64,000 bases of DNA from Diphasiastrum complanatum (taxonomy: Eukaryota > Streptophyta > Lycopodiopsida > Lycopodiales > Lycopodiaceae): contig CM055104.1 of the NCBI GenBank assembly GCA_029204225.1, positions 48,740,451-48,804,450 on the forward strand. Direction: 5' to 3'. The translations under genes were made by a program, and so were the position numbers. Shown piece after piece: positions 24,901-32,965 of the stretch. The stretch's first letter is position 1; each line of letters opens with the position of its first letter. A model generated the notes under the pieces. That model was given only the letters and a program-made list of their open reading frames with translations. It was not told the origin of the DNA and made no database searches.

Positions 24901-27900
24901 TAGGGAGGACTTGAGGGCCCAAATCCTGCAGCAGTGTCATGACAACCCTTGTGCTGGTCAGTTACCCAGGCATACAGAGGACACTTGACCTTGCTAGGCA
25001 AAATTTCTTCTGGCCTAAAATAAAAGGCCATGTTGAGGCATATATTCAAGGTTGTAAACAATGCCAACAAAATAAAGCAGAAAGACTCAAAGTTGTGGGT
25101 CTGCTACATCCCTTGGAAATTCCCAACAAGAAATGGGAAAGTATTTCAATGGATTTTGTGACTGGACTCCCTAAAACCTTGAGTGGTCACGATGCCATTT
25201 GGGTTGTGGTTGACAGGCTAACCAGGATGGCACAATTTATACCAACTAAATTAATTGTCAAGGCATCTGAACTAGCCCAACTTTTCGTTGAAAAGTTGGT
25301 CAGATTGTATGGTTTGCCGAATGATATTGTTAGTGATCGAGACTCCAAATTCACTGGCAAGTTCTGGCAATCAGTATTTAAAAAACTTGAAACAACCCTT
25401 AGTCTTAGTTCTTCGGATCACCCAGAATATGATGGGTAGACAAAACGTGTTAACCAGACGTTGGACGATATGCTAGGAGCATATGTTTATCACCGATAGT
25501 TTGATTGGGAAAAGTATCTCCCAATGGTCGAGTTCACGCACAATAGTGCCAAGCATTCTGCCACCGAAGTCAGTCCTTTTATGCTGATGTATGGCTTTCA
25601 GCCGCGTTCTCCAGTTTCGGTCGGACTCAAAGGTCTCAAGCTATAGATTTACAAGCAACAATAGATTTCCTGCAAGATACGCAAGAAATGCTGCTAGTGG
25701 CCAAGGAAAGCATGAAAACCGCTCAGGATAGAGTTTAGTTTTATGCTAACTGCGGTCGCTCACCTCGGAAATTGAGGTCGGAACTTGGGTGTATCTTAAA
25801 ATCCATAAGGATACTTCGGACGGGAAAATGCCATAACCTATCTCCTCGTTATAGCGGACCTTATAAGGTTGTAAAGAAAATCAATCCGGTCGCTTATCAG
25901 CTAGATCTTGGGATTGGGGTTGGGGTTCATCCTGTTTTCCATATAAGTCGTTTAAAAGGACATAGTAGGAAGGATTCCCTAATTCCGGAAGGTGAATTGG
26001 TTGAGTTAGAGGATATGTCTACCTTTGTTCCTAACGTACCTGAAAAAGTGGTTGACGTTCGTCGTCACCAATTGAGAAACCGTTTGGTTTCTGAATTTCT
26101 TGTACGTTGGAAAGGCAAGTTAGATGATGAGGACACATGGGAGAGAGAAGACTATTTAAGACTGAACTTCCCCCGTTTAGCTCCCATTAGGAGGAGACTC
26201 TTAAAGGGGGAGGGAATGTTACGTACCCATAAGGGCACGCAACAGGAAACTTGAGGTGACGGTCTCATTTATGGACGGAACGTTGATCTGGAGCTATAGG
26301 CCTTTTGGGTGCCACGTGTCAATGTCTTATTGGCGCGCGGTGACTCTTTCTTATGGACCCGCGTCGGTGTGCACGACTGCCGCGTGTCGATGGTCATGCT
26401 TGACTCCTATGGTCGGAGATGACCCCACTTGGACTATGTATATAGAAGTGGATCTCCATGAGCTTGTCATTCATTCTCTCTTGGAGAATGAAGAGCTCTT
26501 CCACTGGTGGTCAGGTCAGGATGATTATCTAGGCCTCAGGATGTAGGTAGGCGAGGGCTGAGGGTAAGGTATGGTGGTATGGGACACCATGGCTGATCGG
26601 AGATCCGAGCTTGATGGTGGTCTATAGCTCCAATGCACGGGGGTGAGGTGGCAGTACCTCAAAATGGTTGGGTGGTAACGTAGCGTGTTTGTGCTGTAGC
26701 AATGACTGGATCGACGATGGGGATTCTAACACAAGGTTCATCCAGTTTTTCACAGTAGTCGTTTAAAGGAACGACTTGATGGATGAATTGATTCTTCAAG
26801 ATAAGCTAGTTCAGCTTGAGGACTTAACATCCTTTGTACCTTCTGAACCACAAGCCATTGTTGATGTACGTCAAGGTGGGCTCAAAAACCGGCAAGTAAC
26901 TAAGTACTTGGTTCATTGGAAAGGAAGTTGTGACTATTGCCTAACAACAACAAGAATCTTGTCTATGGTCAAGTCAGTTTTTTAACAAGGACCTCTATCC
27001 AAATATGACCGAAGTACATATCAGTCTTACACATATATTTTAAGGACAGATATAACTCAGATTGGATCTCAGAAAGCTCAATTGATTAACGTCTCCAATC
27101 TGGCTTAAGGCATCCGTGACACTATTAGAAGTACCCTTCCATTACTCGATGTCATAATGAAAGTCTTTAAATACGACCTCTGAGGTGAATCGCATCGTTA
27201 ATATACTTTAACACTTGATGGTTTGCTACTACAGTTAATTGGGAGCCATAATGTCTCCACACTTTCAAAGTATTAATGACTGCAAAAAGCTCCTTATCGT
27301 AGGTGGAATACCGCCTTTGAGTAGGATCTAGCTTCTTGCTTTCAAAAGCAACCGCTCTACCATCTTGGTACAGGACCGCACCTATGGCATAGTCACTGGC
27401 ATCCGTTTCAAGCTCATGCGGCTTGTTAGCATTCACTATGAGTAAAATAGACGTTGTTAATCAAGCTTTATGAACAGAGGCTGGGTAATGCTATGATTTG
27501 CTGGAAAACATATATCCTTGTCGGAAATCTCGTTCCCCTATGTTTTCAGAAGCCAAACCAATCATGAGGCCTTGTGCTCTGGCTGATTTGAAGTACTGGT
27601 TCTAGCCAGCATCTGATTACTAGCTTCTTTCAGAAGCGGGAGCGCGATGACCTATCAGATGATGAGGCAGTCATACCGGTGAGGGCGAAGGCCCAGCGTG
27701 CTCAGCCACCACCTCTTGCCAGATCTACGCGCGCCTCTAGAACTACCAGAGCTCCTCGATCACAGCCCACAACTGCTATGGGTATCAGACGCTTTTTTCG
27801 AGATTGATATTTATCCTTTTACTTTCCTCAGCAGAGCAGGCGGTTAAGCTCTTGCACCTGTACCCTCTTCAGAGCTGGAGGTTAAGCTCTTGTGTATCCG

Positions 27901-30900
27901 CTCTTTTATGCATTTTATGATTCTATATTGGCTATGTCTTTTCCTAGGTCGAGAGAGTTCTATATTGCCTTTTCCATTTAGACTAGCGGTTTTTATTATG
28001 TTGTCCGACATGGACAGTAATCCTACGAGACATGTACTTATTCATTCTGTCTTATGTGCCCTTGGGCACTCAACAGACATTAATTTGAGGACTGTGTTTG
28101 TTTTCCTTTAGAGCAACACTCTGTTGAGGACTGTGTTGTTTCCCTGTAGCCTAGTACAATTTTCACAGTTCATTAAGGCTAGAACCGTACTTGGTTTCTT
28201 TGAATGTGATTGCTATGCTGGTTGGGCCTAAGTATTTATCTTCGTTGAAGTTGCTATCAGAAATTGTAGTACCCTAAGGCTCAAGCACTTGCTTGAAGTT
28301 TTCACTTGCACGCCCAACAGTCTTTTCACAAAGACATAAACTTCTGTCAGTAGCCTTTAGATTGTGGTAGCTTTTTATGCCTGAGAGAAGTAATCTCAAT
28401 CCACAATGTTACATGCTTGAATGCACTTGTATGTCTGGTCTTTAGAGCTTGAGTGTGCTTTGACCTCTTCTAAAGATGAGTTATACTGCAGGTCTTCTAT
28501 TTACGAGCTTGAAAATTCTATGCAATGAATTAGACTCTGAATGTGTCAGTGTGTGTAGTTTTGAGCCACAGTATTCTTGCTTTGCAATGTTATCTGTAGT
28601 GCTTTAGAAGAGATGTCGTTTTTTTAATTGACTACTTACTTTTTTGAAAGGTTAAAGGAGGGCATTATGCTACAAAAGATGGAATAAGCTATCTGGAGGT
28701 GAAGCATTTATTGTTACTGAGCTATTGCCAGACGATTGTTTTCTATCTCCTCCTTAAAGCTGAGGGGCGTTCTGTGCGTGATCATCCTGTCATCAGCCGT
28801 CTTGTCGAGATTCGCATGCTTATTGAAAAGGCACGGTGGATCTCACTTTGTCCAACTTTTACTTTTTTTTCAATACTAGAACGTCCAACTGTTATCTTTC
28901 TGCTCTGTATTTACGCTTTCACACAGACTGTTTGTCATTGAGTAAATCAACATCAAATTATAGACTGCTCCACCATTGTGGCCGAGGCTTTGAAATGCTG
29001 CAATGAGTTGCATATACACTGTGCAGTTGCTGCTTCAAGTTAATATGATGAAAGGAGAAGGGGAATGGGGTCTGTACGACAACAGGAAGGTTGCAAATTT
29101 TTTGTAATAATCAGTGTAGTTGTGGACTGTGGCACATTATGTGCTATATCTAGATGGAACAAGCAAATTTATACATTGGATTGTCAAAATTGATTGCTGA
29201 TCCAGTGGCTGTCACGTTCCAGATATGCAACTAATTTTCACCTGTTGCCTGCATAGGGTAATCAGTGTTTTTACATGTCCACATATAGATGTTCTTACTG
29301 AAGCCTATAAAGTCATAGAAGTAAGGGGAAAATTATCTTTCACCATTGGAAAGAAAATATACCACATCCTGCTTGCGTACCAGTATTCAAACTTGAACAA
29401 TAATTAGAATATACCACCCTAGGTTTGTCGCTGAAATCAGGTCTTTTCTGTTGGGGCCATTCACTTCTGCTTTGTCATAGTGAGTTCCTAACAAACTAAT
29501 AACCTTCTTTCATTATTCAAAGAGGTTTCGATATGTTCTAAAGCATTTTTACCAGTTGTCTTTGTTAGTATGGCTATGTTGCCTTGCTTTGCTTATATCA
29601 CTTCGCAGCTTCTGGACATCAAGGTTCTTTTGGCTCCATTTTTATAGACACCGACTTTCATTCCATGTAAATTTTTTTGAGAGAATGAAAGGAAGAGACC
29701 CCCTTCCAAAAAAACCATTGAAGGCTTTGGAAACAATTTGCTATGTAGGTGATTTATATGAAGCTAATGATTGCTCTATTTGTTCTTGGCAGATACGGCC
29801 TATTGACAAGAAGCTCCATTATCAAATTGAGAAGTTACTGAAATCAGCTTCTGAACCGTCCAATGATGAGAAAGATGCTGTATTTGCTGGTGAGCAGGAA
29901 GGTGCTCTTAATTATAGACCAAATCCAGACATGCTTGTATCAAAGCTTGGCGAATCTGCTGAAGTAATCACCTCTCCAATTTTTTGTCTTTTCTCTAGAG
30001 TGCTTGAATGAAGTTATGTATATGAAGCTTGGAATCTTGGAAGACTTGCTCATGGTTGTTGAGATATGTGGGCTTCAGGAGTCCGGGGGCATATATCGGC
30101 CTCCCATGATAGCTCCAACAGCCATGCAAGGCGATGAAAATTCTAAGGATCGGAAGTCAAGAGCTCGTGCTGAAAAGGAGCAGCAGCGTCGTGCCTCCCG
30201 AAGTGCCTTTGTGAAAGAACTCGCAAATGATTTGGAAGGCAGACCTGAAGAGGTAAGTTTTTAACTCTTTAATTTTGCACATTGTTTGCAATCCTCAGGC
30301 ATCATATTAAAGCAAGCACGTCAGGCTGTGACTTTGTTAAACTATGGGGATGTGCTCTTTTTAGGTCGGAGAGTTTATTGGATTAGAAAGCAGGGAAATG
30401 CTTAAAGAACGTGCCAAACTGGAAGCCCGTGCAAAGCAAGAAGAGGACTTGTTTACACGTGTTCCTCTTTCAAAGGCTGAGAGACATAAGTTGAAGCATT
30501 TGAAGCGATCACGAAATGGGTAACTTTACTTATCTTCACACAGCATACTTTGTGCTGTGCAGAATTTGGAATTTGTTTTGTTCTGATCTGAGGTGAACTT
30601 CTTTTCATAATGTGTCTTTGATGCAAGCTCATGAAATTCTTCTTTCAGCCCTTGCTTATTTTATTGCCCCTTGACAGGTTGCTTGGTATGCTTGATGATT
30701 TTGATGATGATGTGGCTGATCTGGCCGGTATTGAAGATGAAAGGCAGGCAAAAGTTCCTTCTGGACCACCTGCAGATCTTCTGAAGCCAAGAAAACTCTC
30801 TCAGTTGATAATGGAAGCCAGCCATCCATCAAAGAGGCCTAAGGTAGGCAAGTTGTGACTTTCATCACAGAATGACATGCCGGAATTTGAAACTACTGGA

Positions 30901-32965
30901 ACTTTTGTTTCTTGGCATTTAGATATCCTATTGGTGTTTATCTCAGGTTGATTCTGGAGATGCGGATTTGCCTGTGAGAGCAGATATTGGAGAGAGAAGG
31001 CGGAAACATGAATCAAGGAGGTCCTTCGCTACAAATGCATCCGATGAGGAACCCGAAGATGGAATTGAAACCAAACCTGTTGAGGATGAGTTTTATCAAG
31101 AAGTGAAGGAACTCAGGGCTAGTAAACAGGCTGAAAAGGCTGCAAAATATTCAAGGTTTGTGATGGTTGGGGGTGGTCTAACCTCCAGGGAAAAGCAATG
31201 ATAAATTATAAGTATCTTCTTGCTGTAGTTTTTGAAATTGGGCCAGTATGTTTTACAGGCATAGATTTATGACTTTTGGTTTCTAGATGGCTGTTTGTTT
31301 TCAGTTCTTCCTCTTTGATATGGATTGGGATATATGACTTTCATTTGTAGTCCTTGTCTTTCAGACATTTTTCTGTTTGAAGCCTGTGTGGCAAGTCAGT
31401 GTTTTTTTTTTAAATTCTAGAGTTGTTTATGGCCCATCTCATTAGGTGGCAATTCATCTGTTATGGATCTTTTCTTTCAGTAGTGGGTACAGAGATTCCT
31501 TCAAGAGCCTGTGATGATATCACTTATTTCTTACCAAAAGGTTTGGAGTGTGAAAAGAATTAATTGTTTTTTGTTCAACATTTTTTCCGTATGTACGGTA
31601 CGACATTACATACGTTATCAAACTATGCCTGTGATATCCTCAAACATAATTCTCTATACACAAACACGAATCTTGTGATTCCAGCTTTTTTTACCACCCT
31701 TAAGGCATTGTGAGCCATGTTTTTTCGACGTTTAAAAGAAATGGTGACCCAACTGTTTAAGAAAACTCTTGTTGTTGGTTGGATATTGCACATGGAGAAA
31801 CCTACCTTACGTCTTCATCAAAACGAGCATATTTGTGTATGATTTATAGTTGATGAATAAGTATTGTCAAAATTTTGTCGCCACCACTTTGAGGTGAAAT
31901 GACTTGTGTAGACAAAAGTATATTTGAACTGTACAATTTGGCTATGGTGATATTTTTGAAAAGAGTACCTGGTGAAATCTTTTCAATCTATTTTCTGTAC
32001 TTGAGCTGTTATCGTTAAAAATTTCATAGCAAAAGAGGGGCCTTTATTCTGTAACTATCTGAAACTTGATCCTGCTAGTTCTATTTGGAATATGCAGGTT
32101 CAGTTTACTGTTATAATATTTTTTTTCAAAGTATGACAATCAGAAAACCAGGTTTTAGTTGATGATATTTTCTTTGCAGAAATTTGGTGCTTCCTGTGGA
32201 AGAGGCTGATGCTGATGGAAAGAGACACATCACTTACCAGGTAAGAGAATGGGCGATGCCAGATATGGGTGTGTATTAGGTCAACTCTAGAAGTTAGTGG
32301 ACACTTGGTAAAGAGAAATCAGCTTAAAACTGGATATCTGAAACTTTTTGGTGTCCATAGAAAAGCAAGGTCTTTCAATCAGAAAGATCAGTTCACTATT
32401 TCACCATAAGCCCACGTTTCTGCTTTTGAAAAGTTGAAATGGAATCCTTGTAGTATGCCATACTAAATATTCCACTTGAAGTTATGTCCTGTTACAACCC
32501 TATTGTATAGAATTAAGCACTCATGTGGAAATCGATTTCAAATGGTTAGCTGAGGTCTAAAAGTCCAAAGTTAGTTGAGGAGCATGAAACATTAAATGTT
32601 CATTTCATTGTGTGGGTATCTACAGATGGAGAAAAATAGAGGTCTTACTCCACATCGGAAAAAGATGACTAAAAATCCTCGTAAGAAGTACAAGGTAAGC
32701 TTTTGGTTTTAAAGTTTTATCCAGTGCCTTGTTTACATATGGGCTTAAACGAAAGAGGTTTGCCAAATTGATGAGTTCTTTTCATATTTGGGTAGCTGTA
32801 ACAAGTTAGGTTCGTTCATCTTGGTAACTACAGGTCAAGCATGACAAAGCCGTCATTCGTCGCAAAGGTCAAGTAAGGGAAATCAAGAGGCCTGAAGGGC
32901 CATATGCTGGAGAGTCAACTGGTATAAAAGCCAACATAAGTCGCAGCATTAGGTTCAAAGGTTAA
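10640..32965 (+). CDS. Sas10/Utp3 family protein (U3 snoRNP / SSU processome), with Lcp5-like middle
   Basis: Eighteen exons chain without a phase error into 2154 nt, 717 aa: 10640-10742, 10863-10907, 13200-13246, 14537-14566, 15087-15141, 15366-15508, 15649-15804, 16352-16521, 20637-20724, 28651-28830, 29793-29963, 30079-30252, 30365-30519, 30678-30843, 30947-31155, 32180-32240, 32626-32694, 32834-32965. Utp3 features are the acidic N-terminus, 'RAWGKGKKIYYNAE' (residues 123-136), the C1D/Sas10 domain (about 251-339: 'DAPELVGLLAEL', 'YLEVKHLLLLSYCQ'), 'DIGERRRKHE', and the basic Sas10 C-terminal domain (about 640-717: 'NRGLTPHRKKMTKNPRKKYK', 'RRKGQVREIK'). Residues 340-515 instead match Lcp5/neuroguidin. 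Family role: nucleolar 18S pre-rRNA processing. All introns are GT-AG except intron 10 (GC-AG). Introns 2, 8 and 9 hold transposons. The start codon opens the first exon that fits the family N-terminus. Confidence 0.9.
11220..11700 (-). pseudogene. Ty3/gypsy integrase C-terminal remnant in intron 2
   Basis: Read on the minus strand with several frame changes, 11650-11440 resembles the gypsy integrase stretch after the catalytic Glu ('RVNQVV', 'AYVSVQT', 'KFAYNDKRHAS', 'SPFELTYC'). Positions 11414-11223 resemble the following linker and C-terminal region ('HMHNRLEAERQNLSKAQAQAES', cut here to 'NRLEAERQNLSKAQAQ', and 'FLKGVRLFG'). Stops and shifts make it a fossil. It sits inside intron 2 of the Utp3-like gene, antisense to it. 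Confidence 0.7.
12328..12850 (-). pseudogene. LINE (non-LTR retrotransposon) fragment in intron 2
   Basis: The minus strand carries the end of a plant LINE reverse transcriptase: 'WGLRVNILKTKVMVF' at about 12780-12735, then 'SSYTYLGVLLSG' and 'VVIPPALYAAEAW'. Downstream is a zinc-finger-like tail, 'LCQMCSLGKIELEEHFLFRC' (12440-12340), typical of LINE C-termini. Three different frames must be used, so it is inactive. The 5' part with the endonuclease and catalytic reverse transcriptase core is absent. It is antisense within intron 2 of the Utp3-like gene. Confidence 0.78.
12876..12941. repeat. (GA)n microsatellite, about 33 units
   Basis: An uninterrupted run of alternating g and a, about 66 bp long, in intron 2 of the Utp3-like gene, about 260 bp before exon 3. 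Confidence 0.97.
16522..17579. other. 5' part of intron 8, no recognisable element
   Basis: This is the first kilobase of the 4.1-kb intron 8. It has short frames only and no family motif that I recognise. The transposon in the rest of the intron starts at about 17580. Confidence 0.45.
17805..18206 (-). pseudogene. DUF659 (hAT transposase) exon, copy A
   Basis: The translation contains 'DERTFVGDPFNILV', 'FLRGVDATRCGATITTDF', 'GVEHMVQVVTNNATN' and 'WTPCVAHCIELLIHDLCAL'. This is the DUF659 block that plant hAT transposases share; its second catalytic Asp in 'VTDNAS' is here Asn ('VTNNAT'), which alone should disable it. The exon ends at 'SWIRQ' before a GT donor. It is antisense in intron 8. 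Confidence 0.82.
18887..19135 (-). pseudogene. BED zinc-finger exon of hAT copy A
   Basis: The frame contains a C-x2-C pair ('CFHCGG') followed by 'LTRIKAHLLWF', which is how BED fingers of plant hAT transposases look. BED fingers bind the transposon ends. In this copy it precedes the linker and the DUF659 exon in the expected order. Confidence 0.65.
21806..22015. repeat. direct duplication of about 65 bp, 144 bp apart
   Basis: The segments 21806-21872 and 21950-22016 both read 'gggtatcttaaaga.attagtata', then a ctttctttcttt run, 'ctccct' and 'actgttacaacctctt'. The second copy runs into the LTR-like segment that starts at 21999. The duplication therefore spans the apparent LTR boundary and makes that boundary uncertain. 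Confidence 0.7.
21999..22446 (-). repeat. LTR of a chromovirus-type element (minus orientation)
   Basis: The segment begins 'tgttacaacc' and ends 'gtccctaaca', and is followed at 22447-22465 by 'ttccctcccccttaaaaga'. On the minus strand that is a polypurine tract directly before an LTR beginning TG, the same arrangement as in the intact gypsy element at 56.7 kb. No internal coding region of this element remains on its right side. The left end is uncertain because of the local duplication. Confidence 0.6.
22780..22952 (+). repeat. 5' LTR remnant of the decayed plus-strand chromovirus
   Basis: It matches the end of the 3' LTR at 26560-26731 closely: both read 'gtaaggtatggtggtatggg' and then share most of 160 bp ending 'gacgatggggattctaaca'. 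The first 340 bp of the LTR are missing here. It is followed by 'tttggtat', which fits the start of a tRNA-iMet primer-binding site. Confidence 0.75.
22970..23309 (-). repeat. second chromovirus-type LTR, minus orientation
   Basis: It begins 'tgttacaactcc' and ends 'atggtacataaca'. At 23310-23326 'ttccctcccccataaaa' follows, a polypurine tract on the minus strand. The other side (22953-22969) reads, on the minus strand, 'tttggtatcataccaaa', the first bases of an iMet primer site. The LTR is therefore flanked by both a PPT and a PBS-like word. Confidence 0.65.
23330..26216 (+). mobile_element. decayed Ty3/gypsy chromovirus, internal region
   Basis: In order on the plus strand: end of gag with a CCHC knuckle ('CFSCIEKGHL', stop, 'KDC') at 23470-23515; aspartic protease region to 24027 ('HNLINAKLMRKL', 'MASGEDRQAWDQLV'); a sliver of reverse transcriptase (24240-24405, 'MGHIRPSKSPWGAPILLV'); RNase H (24420-24680, 'YEKELFAVIHALKIWRHYL'); integrase (24734-25720); and a chromodomain tail to 26254. 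Most of the reverse transcriptase is deleted at about 24405, and frameshifts and stops occur throughout. A polypurine tract 'aaagggggaggga' at 26204-26216 precedes the 3' LTR. It lies in intron 9 of the Utp3-like gene, same orientation. Confidence 0.88.
24939..25439 (+). pseudogene. chromovirus integrase core
   Basis: An open stretch of 166 codons contains 'GCKQCQQNKAERLK' (zinc-binding end), '[14 protein letters not shown]' (first catalytic Asp), '[16 protein letters not shown]' (second Asp) and 'SSSDHPEYDG', and is then stopped at 25437-25439, where other elements read Gln before the catalytic Glu region. The preceding histidine pair is frame-shifted. Homologous to the intact integrase at 57-58 kb but clearly diverged. 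Confidence 0.85.
25772..26254 (+). pseudogene. integrase C-terminus with chromodomain
   Basis: The frame holds 'LSPRYSGPYKVVKKI', 'HPVFHISRLKGH' and then a chromodomain: 'VVDVRRHQLRNRLVSEFLVRW', shortened to its core 'SEFLVRWKGK', followed by 'DEDTWEREDYLR'. The aromatic positions of the chromodomain (W in 'VRWKG' and in 'TWE') are kept. Chromodomains of this kind define chromoviruses and direct integration to marked chromatin. The frame reads past the polypurine tract into the LTR and ends at 26252-26254. Confidence 0.85.
26217..26731 (+). repeat. 3' LTR of the decayed chromovirus
   Basis: It starts 'tgttacgtacccataagg' directly after the polypurine tract and ends 'gggattctaaca', giving TG...CA ends and 515 bp. 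Its last third matches the truncated 5' LTR at 22780-22952 with small indels and substitutions, so the element is old. Confidence 0.82.
26732..26935 (+). pseudogene. second chromodomain fragment from another chromovirus
   Basis: Immediately after the 3' LTR a different element's end appears: 'LVQLEDLTSFVPSEPQAIVD' and 'KNRQVTKYLVHWKG' are a chromodomain start with its upstream linker. It is broken after 'HWKG' at about 26925. The similarity to 25990-26140 shows a related but distinct family member, into which the element to the left probably inserted. Confidence 0.75.
27167..27436 (-). pseudogene. Ty3/gypsy RNase H fragment, minus strand
   Basis: The frame reads 'ETDASDYAIGAVLYQDGR', '[20 protein letters not shown]' and 'KELFAVINTLKVWRHYGSQL', an RNase H closely similar to that of the intact chromovirus. 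Only this domain is present. It lies antisense to the Utp3-like gene in intron 9. Confidence 0.85.
27598..27807 (+). pseudogene. short GC-rich open frame with PIP-box motif, possible captured exon
   Basis: The open stretch codes for 69 residues ending at a TGA (27805-27807). It contains 'QHLITSFFQKRERDD', a perfect match to the PCNA-interacting pattern Q-x-x-I-x-x-F-F followed by basic residues, then an acidic patch ('DLSDDEAVIPV'), a Arg/Thr/Ala/Pro-rich stretch, and it ends 'AMGIRRFFRD', a second I-x-x-F-F. The region is richer in GC than its surroundings, and AG dinucleotides upstream could serve as acceptors. It lies in intron 9 of the Utp3-like gene, beyond the retroelements. I do not recognise the parent gene. 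It may be an exon carried by a transposon or a decayed gene end. Confidence 0.35.
28828..28836 (+). other. non-canonical GC 5' splice site of intron 10
   Basis: The coding frame runs to AAG at 28830 and resumes in phase at 29793 with the family motif 'IRPIDKKL'. The genomic sequence at the exon end is AAG then 'gcacgg'. No GT in the neighbourhood keeps the frame: use of 'cg/gtggat' at 28836 shifts the next exon to an early stop. The intron thus appears to be GC-AG. Confidence 0.6.

Noticed and set aside
28831-28836. GT donor at 28836 for exon 10
   Set aside because: It would leave two extra bases and push exon 11 into a frame with an early stop.
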